Assembly (NCBI GenBank): GCA_003246365.1
Contig: QKAN01000216.1
Coordinates: forward strand, 1 to 64,000
DNA length: 64,000 nucleotides
Direction: 5' to 3'
Origin: Clostridia bacterium
GTDB lineage: Bacteria > Bacillota > Clostridia > Christensenellales > CAG-138
Positions 8,529 to 17,877 of this stretch are shown one piece after another. Each line of letters starts with the position of its first letter. Positions within the stretch are counted from its first letter, which is position 1. Made by a program: the position numbers and the translations under genes. The notes beneath the pieces were generated by a model that was not told the origin of the DNA, did not search any database, and saw nothing but the letters and a program-made list of their open reading frames with translations.

Positions 8529-10405
8529 CAAAATTAGCGAATCGTAACGACCTGATCGAACTAAGAAAAGTTTGTGCGGGCGCGCTCGCCCTCGAAACCA
8601 AGCGTATTCTCGTTTGCGCGGGCACGGGCTGCGTTTCCAGCGGATCAATGGAAATATTCGCCCGTCTTAAAACCCTCATGGAAGAGCGCAACATTCCCGT
8701 TTCTGTGGAGTTGCAGGAAGAACCGCATGGCGAAAGCGTCGGACTCAAGGAGTGCGGCTGCCACGGGTTCTGCGAAATGGGGCCGCTTGTGCGCATTGAA
8801 CCGCAGGGATGGCTCTATACAAAGACGAAGCTGGAAGACTGCGAAGAGATCGTGGAGCGCACCGTTCTGCGCGGCGAGGCGATTGAACGCCTTGCATACC
8901 GCAAAAACGGCGTTGTTTATCCAAAACAGGAAGAGATTCCGTTTTATCAGAAACAGACCCGGCTCGTTCTGGAGCATTGCGGTCAGATCGACGCAACCAG
9001 CATCCGCGAATATCTCGGCATCGGCGGGTATTCCGCGCTGGAAAAAGCGCTCTTCGACCGCACGGCGGATGAAGTGATCGACGAGATCATGCGTTCCAAC
9101 CTGCGCGGACGCGGCGGCGGCGGATTTCCGACCGGACGGAAATGGGCGCAGGTGCGCCGCCAGAAGGAACCGCAGAAGTATATCGTATGCAACGGCGACG
9201 AGGGCGACCCCGGCGCGTTTATGGACCGCAGCGTGATGGAAGGCGACCCGCACCGCATGCTCGAAGGCATGATGATTGCGGGGCTTGCCTGCGGCGCGAG
9301 CGAGGGATATATCTACGTGCGCGCGGAATATCCGCTGGCGGTGAAACGTCTGCGTCGTGCCATTGCGCAGGCGCAAGAGCTGGGACTGCTTGGCGAGCAC
9401 ATTCTCGGCACGGATTTTTCGTTTACCATGCACATTGCGCGCGGCGCGGGCGCGTTCGTCTGCGGCGAAGGCAGCGCGCTGACCGCGTCGATCGAGGGCA
9501 AGCGCGGCATGCCGCGCGTGAAACCCCCGCGCACGGTGGAACACGGGCTTTTTGACAAGCCGACGGTGCTCAACAATGTGGAAACCTTCGCCAATGTTCC
9601 GCTGATCGTTAACCGCGGCGCGGACTGGTATTTAAGCATTGGGCCGGAAAACAGCCCCGGCACCAAGGCGTTTGCGCTTACAGGCAACATTGAAAACACG
9701 GGCCTGATCGAGGTACCGATGGGAACCACGCTGCGCGAGGTCATCTTTGATGTCGGCGGCGGCGTGCGCGACGGAAGAGCGTTCAAGGCGGTGCAGATCG
9801 GCGGCCCATCCGGCGGATGCCTGACGTCGGCGGACCTCGATCTGCCGCTTGACTTCGACTCGCTGAAAAAAGCGGGTGCGATGATCGGCTCCGGCGGACT
9901 TGTGGTGATGGACGACAGCACCTGTATGGTGGAAGTCGCGCGGTTTTTCATGCACTTTACGCAGAACGAATCCTGCGGAAAATGCGTGCCCTGCCGCGAA
10001 GGAACGAAACGGATGCTCGCGATTTTGGAGCGCATTGTCGAGGGCAAGGGCGAAGAGGGAGATATCGACCTCCTGCTGGAATTGGCGGACACGATTACGG
10101 CAACCGCGCTCTGCGGCCTCGGAAAATCCGCCGCGTCGCCGGTGGTCAGCACCATTCGCAGTTTTCGGGATGAATATGAAGCGCACATTCGGGAGAAACG
10201 CTGTCCCGCGGGCAGCTGCCAGAAACTCAAGCGCATCTGGATCGATCCCGCGCTCTGCAAAGGGTGCAGCAAGTGCGCGCGGAGCTGTCCGGTCAACGCA
10301 ATTTCAGGACAGATCAAGTCGCCGTATTCCATTGACCTGACTCGTTGTATCCGCTGCGGGTCGTGCATTGAAACCTGCGCGTTCCACGCGATACTGGAGG
10401 GCTGA
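8525..10405 (+). CDS. NuoF/HydB-like NAD(H)-binding subunit of electron-bifurcating-type hydrogenase
   Basis: Trx-like N-terminus, 'GRGGGGFPTGRKW' NADH/FMN motif, 'ESCGKCVPCREGTKRM' [4Fe-4S], C-terminal 2x[4Fe-4S]; ATGA overlap with NuoE-like gene. Confidence 0.93.
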   Translation: MTKLANRNDLIELRKVCAGALALETKRILVCAGTGCVSSGSMEIFARLKTLMEERNIPVSVELQEEPHGESVGLKECGCHGFCEMGPLVRIEPQGWLYTKTKLEDCEEIVERTVLRGEAIERLAYRKNGVVYPKQEEIPFYQKQTRLVLEHCGQIDATSIREYLGIGGYSALEKALFDRTADEVIDEIMRSNLRGRGGGGFPTGRKWAQVRRQKEPQKYIVCNGDEGDPGAFMDRSVMEGDPHRMLEGMMIAGLACGASEGYIYVRAEYPLAVKRLRRAIAQAQELGLLGEHILGTDFSFTMHIARGAGAFVCGEGSALTASIEGKRGMPRVKPPRTVEHGLFDKPTVLNNVETFANVPLIVNRGADWYLSIGPENSPGTKAFALTGNIENTGLIEVPMGTTLREVIFDVGGGVRDGRAFKAVQIGGPSGGCLTSADLDLPLDFDSLKKAGAMIGSGGLVVMDDSTCMVEVARFFMHFTQNESCGKCVPCREGTKRMLAILERIVEGKGEEGDIDLLLELADTITATALCGLGKSAASPVVSTIRSFRDEYEAHIREKRCPAGSCQKLKRIWIDPALCKGCSKCARSCPVNAISGQIKSPYSIDLTRCIRCGSCIETCAFHAILEG

Positions 10406-10409
10406 AACC

Positions 10410-12113
10410 ATGGATCAGAAAGAATACATGATCGTTGACGGGATTCCCGTCGAAATCAACGGAGAAAAAAACCTGCTGGAGCTGATCCGCAAGATCGGCA
10501 TCAAGCTGCCTACGTTCTGCTATCATTCGGAACTCTCGGTCTACGGCGCGTGCCGTATGTGCATGGTGGAAACCGCGCGCGGCGATTTGGAAGCCGCCTG
10601 CTCCACACCGCCGAAAGCCGGCATGGAGATCAAGACCAATACCGAGCGCCTGCGCCGCTACCGCAAGAACATTCTCGAACTGCTGCTGGCAAACCATTGC
10701 CGGGACTGCACAACCTGCAAAAACAACGGGAAATGCAAGCTGCAGGATCTCGCGATGCGCTTCCATATTGAGGGTGTTCGCTTTCCCAACACGGCCTGCT
10801 CAGCAAAGCGGGACGATTCTTCGCTCTCCATTGAGCGGGACGCCGGAAAGTGCATTCTCTGCGGCGACTGCGTGCGCATGTGTAACGAAGTGCAGCATGT
10901 CGGCGCAATCGACTTTGCCTACCGCGGGTCCAAGATGGAGATCAGCACCGCGTTTGGCAAACCCATTTCGGAATCTCCCTGCGTCGGCTGCGGCCAGTGC
11001 GCCGCGGTGTGCCCGACGGGGGCCATCGTCGTTCGCGACAACGCGGATTCGGTCTGGCGCGCGCTGGATGCAAAGGATGTGAAGGTTACCGCGCAGATTG
11101 CTCCGGCGGTGCGCGTCGCACTCGGACGCGAACTGGGATTAAAAGACGGCGAAAACGGCATGGGCAAAATCGTCGCCGCGCTGCACCGCATGGGCTTTGA
11201 CGAAGTGTACGATACCTCCACCGGCGCGGACTTAACCGTGCTGGAGGAGAGCGAAGAACTGCTTGCGCATCTCGAGGGTGAATCGAACCTGCCGCTGTTC
11301 ACCTCCTGCTGCCCTGCCTGGGTGCAGTATTGCGAAATAACCTATCCGCAGCTGATGCAGCAGGTCTCCACCTGCCGCTCGCCGATGCAGATGTTTGCCG
11401 CGATCATCAAAGAGGAAGGCAAAAAATCCTCGCGCAAACAGTTTCATGTTGCGGTTATGCCATGTACGGCGAAAAAATTTGAAGCTGCAAGGCAAGAGTT
11501 TGCCGTAAACGGCGCGCCGGATGTAGACGTTGTGATCACAACGCAGGAACTCATCCGCATGATCAAAGAATCCGGCGTGGTGTTTGACGAGCTGGAACCG
11601 GAAGCGTTGGATATGCCGTTCGGACTTGCGTCCGGGGCGGGCGTAATCTTCGGCGTGTCCGGCGGCGTGACCGAGGCGGTGCTGCGGCGCATTTCGTCGG
11701 ACAAAACACGCGGTGGGCTGTATGCTCCGGCAATGGCTGGCGTGCGCGGTATGCAGGGCGTAAAAGAGGCAACGGTTCCGTACGCCGGAAGAGAAGTAAA
11801 AATCGCCGTTGTCAGCGGGCTCGGCAACGCGGACGCGCTGATTCAAAAAATACTCTCCGGAGAAGCAAAGTATGACTTTGTCGAGATCATGGCCTGTCCC
11901 GGCGGCTGCGTGAGCGGTGCGGGTCAGCCATATAGCTCGTCCGTCGCGCGGGAAGAGCGCGGCGCGGGACTATACGCAGCGGATCGGGTGTCCAGCGTTA
12001 AACGCTCGGAAGAAAACTCACTTGTCCAGTCGCTCTATGGCGATGTACTCAAGGGTCGCGTGCACGAACTGCTGCACGTGGAATACGGCAAACAGGGAGG
12101 ACACGGCAAATGA
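10410..12113 (+). CDS. hydA: [FeFe]-hydrogenase catalytic subunit HydA
   Basis: N-terminal [2Fe-2S], His-Cys3 [4Fe-4S] and 2x[4Fe-4S]; H-cluster motifs 'FTSCCPAWV', 'MPCTAKKFE', 'EIMACPGGCVSGAGQP'. Confidence 0.95.
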   Translation: MDQKEYMIVDGIPVEINGEKNLLELIRKIGIKLPTFCYHSELSVYGACRMCMVETARGDLEAACSTPPKAGMEIKTNTERLRRYRKNILELLLANHCRDCTTCKNNGKCKLQDLAMRFHIEGVRFPNTACSAKRDDSSLSIERDAGKCILCGDCVRMCNEVQHVGAIDFAYRGSKMEISTAFGKPISESPCVGCGQCAAVCPTGAIVVRDNADSVWRALDAKDVKVTAQIAPAVRVALGRELGLKDGENGMGKIVAALHRMGFDEVYDTSTGADLTVLEESEELLAHLEGESNLPLFTSCCPAWVQYCEITYPQLMQQVSTCRSPMQMFAAIIKEEGKKSSRKQFHVAVMPCTAKKFEAARQEFAVNGAPDVDVVITTQELIRMIKESGVVFDELEPEALDMPFGLASGAGVIFGVSGGVTEAVLRRISSDKTRGGLYAPAMAGVRGMQGVKEATVPYAGREVKIAVVSGLGNADALIQKILSGEAKYDFVEIMACPGGCVSGAGQPYSSSVAREERGAGLYAADRVSSVKRSEENSLVQSLYGDVLKGRVHELLHVEYGKQGGHGK

Positions 12114-12373
12114 CAAATCTTTCGGTTTGCATCGGAAGCGCCTGCCATCTGAAAGGCGCGTATAATGTGATTTCCACATTTCAGCACTTGATTGAGGAGC
12201 ACGGACTGCACGAAAAAATCGCGTTTCAGGCGACGTTTTGTATGAAGGAGTGCCATAAACCAGGCGTCGGTATCTCCCTCAACGGCGAAAAGCGCGTGAT
12301 CGCCGCGGAAGACGCGCGCAGATTCTTCCAGGAAAGCGTTCTGACTGCTGTTCAGGCGGACGAAGCAAAATAA
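12110..12373 (+). CDS. Thioredoxin-like [2Fe-2S] ferredoxin domain protein
   Basis: 'NLSVCIGSACHLKGA...TFCMKECHKPGV'; ATGA overlap with hydA; paralog of 4726-4983. Confidence 0.75.
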   Translation: MTNLSVCIGSACHLKGAYNVISTFQHLIEEHGLHEKIAFQATFCMKECHKPGVGISLNGEKRVIAAEDARRFFQESVLTAVQADEAK

Positions 12374-12377
12374 GAAA

Positions 12378-12418
12378 AAAGCCCGCTGGCGCGGAATCGC
12401 GTTCGGCGGGCTTTTGGT
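12378..12418. terminator. Bidirectional intrinsic terminator between converging genes
   Basis: AAAAAGCCCGC ... GCGGGCTTTT stem between convergent ORFs. Confidence 0.7.
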
Positions 12419-12438
12419 TTTTATATGCGAAGTTCGGG

Positions 12439-13452
12439 TTATTCGCCTTTCATGTCGAGGACCTTCGTTTTCTGGTCGATAACTTCCATACTCAGCAGAA
12501 TCGATTCGCCGATAGCGGCGTCTATGTCGTCGTCCGTCACGCCCAGCGGCAGGCAGGCTTCCTCTTTTTCGATAAACAGGTTCTTTGTCTGCATCTTGAC
12601 AAACTTCGTCATCATCAATCCGCCTTCGGTTCCCTTCGAGCGGTGTTGTTTTTCAATCTGTTTTGCGCTCGCGGCAAACAGAAAATCGGGAATCGTGATG
12701 ATTTTCTTGTTCGGGAAACCCATGTATTTGTTCATGATGGCGATCATCTCTTTCCAGGTGAGATTAAACCAGCCAATCGGATAAGCGTTGCCGCCTTTTC
12801 CGCGCTCCAACGCGCCGGCGAACGCCTGGCCGACCTGATGAACGGTGACCATCGCGGTTCCACCGCGCGGATAGAGAACCGCGCCCTTCATGCCCAGCAG
12901 CATTTCCACAAGAAACACCCATACGGGTTTTCTGCCCTTTTGCGCGCCAAAGATATACGGCAGTTCCAGTATGGAAACGTCAAAGTGATCGTCTGCAAAC
13001 GAGAGCGCCATGTTTTCCTGATCGATGCGGCTTCGGATATAGGGGTGCCATCGGGTCAGCTCCATTTCGGGATATTTTTTGGCGAAATAGGAAAAGTAGC
13101 TGCCCGCGATTACCGCGTGCTTGACGCCGCTTTCTTTGGCGAGACGCAGCATGCGCTCAAGCGGCGTGATGTTATATTTTTTAAAAAAGTCGTAGATGGG
13201 GGAAGGACCTTCAATCCGCTCGTCCACACCAGCAGCAAAGATGAATCCATCCATACCTGTAAACGCCTGTCGCAGCTCGTCGTCCGTCATGTCGTTGCTG
13301 TTTTTCAGCGTTAGTGTCATTTCCGGCGGCAGGAGCGCGCCTTCCGGCAACGGCGGCAGCGCGATGGAATGCACGCTGTGTCCGCGGGAGATGAGCTCGC
13401 GCGCGGCCTGACTGCCCAACAGACCCGTTCCACCGATCATGAGTACCTTCAT
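12439..13452 (-). CDS. NAD(P)-dependent epimerase/dehydratase family protein (extended SDR)
   Basis: 'MKVLMIGGTGLLGSQAARELISRGHSV' Rossmann motif. Confidence 0.8.
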   Translation of the reverse strand: MKVLMIGGTGLLGSQAARELISRGHSVHSIALPPLPEGALLPPEMTLTLKNSNDMTDDELRQAFTGMDGFIFAAGVDERIEGPSPIYDFFKKYNITPLERMLRLAKESGVKHAVIAGSYFSYFAKKYPEMELTRWHPYIRSRIDQENMALSFADDHFDVSILELPYIFGAQKGRKPVWVFLVEMLLGMKGAVLYPRGGTAMVTVHQVGQAFAGALERGKGGNAYPIGWFNLTWKEMIAIMNKYMGFPNKKIITIPDFLFAASAKQIEKQHRSKGTEGGLMMTKFVKMQTKNLFIEKEEACLPLGVTDDDIDAAIGESILLSMEVIDQKTKVLDMKGE

Positions 13453-13645
13453 ATCGACACCTCCTGAATGTTTTCGATACAATGATTTTCGATATTATGA
13501 TTATATCAGATGAAACAGTATATTCAGCATCCATATCACACACTGTTGTAGCCGGGTGTGCGGCAGTATTGTATACTGGTAAGCGCGGCAAAAAACATGC
13601 TACAATATCGTTGATCATTATATAAGGAAAGACGGCGGCTCAAGC

Positions 13646-14020
13646 GTGAAGAAAAAGGACTTTTTTATTATCGGTGGCGTACTGCTGCTGGCGCTTCTTG
13701 CGTTTTTCGCGTCGCGCTTCTTCACGCCCGCTTCATCCGGCGCAACGGTGACAGTTTATGTTGGCGGCTCGGTCTATGCAAAAGTCAGTGCAAGCGATTA
13801 CCAGACCATCACGGTCGATCAGGGCGACGGTAAAGTGAATGTGGTCGTCATCGACGAGAACGGCGTGCGGATGGAATCTTCCACCTGTAAAAATCAGATT
13901 TGCGTGCATCATGGCACTATTGATCCGGACAACGTGGATGAACTGCTGCTTGACCACTGGATTATCTGCCTGCCAAACGGCGTATCCGTAGAGGTTACGA
14001 GCGCGGAGGACGGAGAATGA
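13646..14020 (+). CDS. NusG domain II-containing membrane-anchored protein
   Basis: Single N-terminal TM; 'VTVYVGGSVYAKVSASDYQTITVDQGDGKVNVVVIDENGVRMESSTCKNQICVHHG' typical of NusG_II. Confidence 0.8.
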   Translation: MKKKDFFIIGGVLLLALLAFFASRFFTPASSGATVTVYVGGSVYAKVSASDYQTITVDQGDGKVNVVVIDENGVRMESSTCKNQICVHHGTIDPDNVDELLLDHWIICLPNGVSVEVTSAEDGE

Positions 14021-14571
14021 ACCGCCGCTGGAACGCATCCGCAATTGCAAAACTCGGGCTGTTAACCGCCGTTGCGCTCGTGCTGGGATACTTTGAGCAT
14101 CTGCTGCCGATTACGGGGATCCCTGGGGTCAAACTCGGCCTTGCCAACACGGTTCTTCTGTATGCGCTGTATCTGATTGATATTCCCAGCGCGATCCTGT
14201 TGATGTTTCTCAAGGTGGGGTTGAGCGGCTTGCTCTTCGGCGGCCCGGCTGCGATGCTGTATAGTTTTGCGGGCGGTGCCGCGAGCCTTGCGGTTATGAT
14301 TGCTGCGCGGCGCATGAAGAGCATAAGCGTCGTCGGTGTGAGCGTGCTTGGCGCGCTGACGCACAACGTTGCGCAGATGGTTCTCGCGTGTTTTGTGGTG
14401 CAGACCCGTGCGATCCTCGCGTATCTGCCGGTGCTGCTGCTTGCCGCGGCGGTAACCGGAACGCTGACGGGGCTGATTGCGCGCTATACGTTTCGCGGAC
14501 TGAACCCGAAATCAGCCGACGCGCGGGCGAACGGAAAAAGCGCAGAAAGCGGCGCAAAAAAGCGGGGTTAG
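14017..14571 (+). CDS. Gx transporter / heptaprenyl diphosphate synthase component I-like membrane protein
   Basis: 'LGLLTAVALVLGYFEHLLPITGIPGVKLGLANTVLLYALY'; overlaps upstream stop. Confidence 0.8.
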   Translation: MNRRWNASAIAKLGLLTAVALVLGYFEHLLPITGIPGVKLGLANTVLLYALYLIDIPSAILLMFLKVGLSGLLFGGPAAMLYSFAGGAASLAVMIAARRMKSISVVGVSVLGALTHNVAQMVLACFVVQTRAILAYLPVLLLAAAVTGTLTGLIARYTFRGLNPKSADARANGKSAESGAKKRG

Positions 14572-14610
14572 ACTTGCGCAACTTTGAAAAACATGGAATA
14601 ATGCAAGCAT

Positions 14611-15717
14611 ATGTTATCGAACATTCAAACGGATAAAAAAGAGACGCTCCATTGGGGCAAAAAGACAAATAGAGTGATTCAAAAGATCAAACTTTTCGCG
14701 TTATGCGGCATATTGCTTTCGGGCATGCTGCTTTCCGGCTGTGCGATAGATCAATCGCCGAAACGCTACGAAACCGTGTTTCTGGACGTATTCGACACGG
14801 TGACTACGGTGATTCTGTATGATACCGACGAGAACAGCGCAAACGCGCGATTTGACGAGCTGCACGCGCTGCTGCTGGAATATCACCAGCTGTTCGACAT
14901 TTACCATGCCTACGACGGAATGAATAACCTTTACACCGTAAATCAAAACGCGGGGATTGCGCCGGTTTCGGTGGACGCCAGAATTCTCGATTTGATCGAG
15001 TACGCCAAAGAGATGGACACGCTGACCAACGGCAGAATGAACATTGCGATGGGCGGCGTGCTTGCGCTCTGGCAAAGTTACCGCGACGCGGGATTGGACG
15101 ATCCGGACAACGCCGCGCTGCCGCCGATGGAAGAGCTGGAAGCGGCAAATGCGCACGCGAACATCGACAGCATCATCGTTGACCGGACGGCGGGCACGTT
15201 ATATGTGTCCGACCCGGAAATGCAGATCGACGTCGGCGCGATCGCAAAGGGCTACGCTGCAGAGCAGGCTGTTGCGGCGATGAAAGCTGACGGCGTGAGC
15301 GAGATGCTTCTCAGCGTCGGTGGCAACGTTTGTTCCATCGGAACGCGTTTGGACGGAACCGGCTGGAAAGTCGGCATTCAGGACCCGTATTCGGACGGAA
15401 CAATGTGTGCCGTGCAGGTTGCGGGGCAGAGCGTGGTGACGAGCGGAACCTATGAGCGGTATTACACCGTTAACGGCGTTCGGTATCATCACATTATCGA
15501 TCCAGCGACGCTGATGCCTTCAACGTATTACGACTCGGTTACGGTGGTGTCCGAAAACTCCGCCCTAGCCGACGCGCTGACCACGGGACTGTTCTGCATG
15601 CCGTATGAAGAAGCGTCCGCGCTCGTGGAGTCGCTTTCCGGCGTGGAGGCGCTCTGGGTGCTTCCGGACGGGTCGCAGCGGCAGAGCAGCGGATTTTCCG
15701 CATATCTGGCGGAATAG
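14611..15717 (+). CDS. apbE: FAD:protein FMN transferase (ApbE)
   Basis: Lipoprotein signal 'LLSGCAIDQ', 'FDTVTTVILYD', 'DVGAIAKGYAAEQA', 'YHHIIDPATLMPS'. Confidence 0.92.
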   Translation: MLSNIQTDKKETLHWGKKTNRVIQKIKLFALCGILLSGMLLSGCAIDQSPKRYETVFLDVFDTVTTVILYDTDENSANARFDELHALLLEYHQLFDIYHAYDGMNNLYTVNQNAGIAPVSVDARILDLIEYAKEMDTLTNGRMNIAMGGVLALWQSYRDAGLDDPDNAALPPMEELEAANAHANIDSIIVDRTAGTLYVSDPEMQIDVGAIAKGYAAEQAVAAMKADGVSEMLLSVGGNVCSIGTRLDGTGWKVGIQDPYSDGTMCAVQVAGQSVVTSGTYERYYTVNGVRYHHIIDPATLMPSTYYDSVTVVSENSALADALTTGLFCMPYEEASALVESLSGVEALWVLPDGSQRQSSGFSAYLAE

Positions 15718-15770
15718 AGAGTAAGAAAATAAGTTTGAGATAGATAGACACACGAAAGGGGCATGATTGC

Positions 15771-17813
15771 ATGTACTGCACGCGCAAAGTAAACGAAGAC
15801 ATCACCTGGGTAGGAGGAAACGACCGGCGTCTCGCCATGTTTGAGGGCGTATATTCCATTCCGGACGGCGTATCCTACAACTCATATCTGATACTGGACG
15901 AAAAAACAATACTCTTCGATACGGTGGACAAAGCCGTTGGAAAAGTGTTTTTTGAAAATGTGGCGCACATCTTAAATGGGCGCAAGCTGGACTACGTTGT
16001 GGTGCAGCATATGGAGCCGGATCATTCCGCGACGCTGATGGATCTGCTCTGCCGCTACACGGACACCAAGATCGTCTGCACGAAAAAAACCAGCGAGATG
16101 ATTCAGCAGTTCTTTGCGGAAGATGTTACGGATCGCGCGATCATCGTAAAGGAAAACGACACGCTTTCGACCGGAAAACACGAGTTTCAGTTTATCATGG
16201 CGCCGATGGTGCACTGGCCCGAAGTTATGTTTACCTATGATAAAACCGACAAAGTCCTCTTTTCGGCGGACGCGTTCGGAACCTTTAACGCGCTCAACGG
16301 CGCGCTGTTTGCGGACGAACTGGACTTTTACAATACGCTGATAGGCGAAGCACGCCGCTATTATGCCAACATCATCGGCAAATACGGTCCGCAGGTGCAG
16401 TCCGCGCTGAAAAAGGCGATGGCGTTCGACATCAAGATGATCTGCCCCCTGCACGGGCCGGTACACCGAAGGGATTTTGCGTCATATATTGACAAATATC
16501 TGCGCTGGAGCAGTTATGAGGCAGAGGAAACGGGCGTTATGCTCGCATATGCCTCAATTTACGGCAACACGGAGAATACGGCGGAGATTCTTGCGAGCCG
16601 TCTGCGCGAACTGGGCGTCAAGGTCGAAATGTTCGACGTTTCCGTCGTCCCCATGTCCGAAATCGTTGCGGCAAGCTTCCGCTACAGCCATCTGGTTTTT
16701 GCGGCTACGACGTACAACGCGGGTATCTTCATCACGATGGAAGAGCTGATTCACGATCTTGTGCTGCACAACATTCAGAACAAGACGCTTGCGTTCATTG
16801 AAAACGGGTCCTGGGCGCCGGTGAGCGGAAAGCTCATGAAGGAAACGCTCGCACCGCTGAAAAACATGAATGTGCTGGAGCAGACGGTAAGCATCCGCTC
16901 CGCGCTGAAAGAAAGCCAGCTCAGCGAGGTAGATGCACTGGCGCAGGCGATTGCGGCGACGATGACGCTGCCGGAAAACAAAACCGTGCCCGCGGGCGAA
17001 ATCGACAACTCCGCGCTCTTTGCAATCAGCTATGGTTTGTTTGTGCTCACTGCAAAAGAAGGAGAGCGCGACAACGGCTGTATCATCAACACCGTGCTTC
17101 AGGCCACCAGCGCGCCGATTCGCGTGACTTTTACCGTAAACAAAGGCAACTTTACGCATGATATGGTTCTGAAAACGGGAATCTTCAATATCTCGATTCT
17201 TACCGAGAACTCAAAGTTTGACATCTATCAGCGCTTCGGCCTCAAGAGCGGCAGAGATACGGATAAGTTTGCGGACTTCACAGAATACAAGCGCAGCGCG
17301 AACAGCTTGACCTATGTCACCAGCGGCGTCAACGCGCTATTGAGCGGAAAGGTGATTGGTACGCTGGACTGCGGAACGCATACGCTGTTTTTAGCGGATG
17401 TGACGGAGGCGAGAAAACTCAGCAGCGAACCTTCCGTAACCTATGAGTATTACCGCGAAAACATAAAGCCGAAACCCGGCGCGGAAGCGCAGCAGAAAAA
17501 AGGCTGGCTCTGCACGGTCTGTGGATACATCTATGAGGGCGAAGTGCTTCCGCCGGACTTTATCTGCCCTGTTTGCAAACACGGTGCGGAGGTGTTCGTT
17601 CCGCTTTCGTCTGTCAGTGCGGATAAAAAGCCGGAGGCGGAGAAAAACGCGGAACCTGAAAAAGCGGCAGAGACGAAGCCCGCCGCATCCGGTAAAAAGA
17701 GATGGCGCTGTTCGGTCTGCGGATATATTTACGAGGGGGACGAGCTTCCGCCGGACTATATCTGCCCCGTTTGCAAGCACGGCGCGGAAGTGTTCGAATT
17801 GATCGAAGAATAA
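15771..17813 (+). CDS. Flavodiiron protein (FprA-type) fused to flavin reductase-like domain and two rubredoxin domains
   Basis: Diiron ligands 'HMEPDHSAT', 'VHWPEVMF', 'SADAFG', 'PLHGPVHR'; flavodoxin 'ASIYGNTENTAE'; C-terminal 'CTVCGYIYEG...CPVCKHG' twice. Confidence 0.92.
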   Translation: MYCTRKVNEDITWVGGNDRRLAMFEGVYSIPDGVSYNSYLILDEKTILFDTVDKAVGKVFFENVAHILNGRKLDYVVVQHMEPDHSATLMDLLCRYTDTKIVCTKKTSEMIQQFFAEDVTDRAIIVKENDTLSTGKHEFQFIMAPMVHWPEVMFTYDKTDKVLFSADAFGTFNALNGALFADELDFYNTLIGEARRYYANIIGKYGPQVQSALKKAMAFDIKMICPLHGPVHRRDFASYIDKYLRWSSYEAEETGVMLAYASIYGNTENTAEILASRLRELGVKVEMFDVSVVPMSEIVAASFRYSHLVFAATTYNAGIFITMEELIHDLVLHNIQNKTLAFIENGSWAPVSGKLMKETLAPLKNMNVLEQTVSIRSALKESQLSEVDALAQAIAATMTLPENKTVPAGEIDNSALFAISYGLFVLTAKEGERDNGCIINTVLQATSAPIRVTFTVNKGNFTHDMVLKTGIFNISILTENSKFDIYQRFGLKSGRDTDKFADFTEYKRSANSLTYVTSGVNALLSGKVIGTLDCGTHTLFLADVTEARKLSSEPSVTYEYYRENIKPKPGAEAQQKKGWLCTVCGYIYEGEVLPPDFICPVCKHGAEVFVPLSSVSADKKPEAEKNAEPEKAAETKPAASGKKRWRCSVCGYIYEGDELPPDYICPVCKHGAEVFELIEE

Positions 17814-17826
17814 CTGCGATACACAT

Positions 17827-17858
17827 AAAAAGCACGGCAACAGCCGTGCTTTTTTGTT
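17827..17858. terminator. Bidirectional terminator between converging genes
   Basis: AAAAGCACGGC-AACA-GCCGTGCTTTTTT. Confidence 0.75.
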
Positions 17859-17877
17859 GAGAAGAGAGAGGAAGAAT

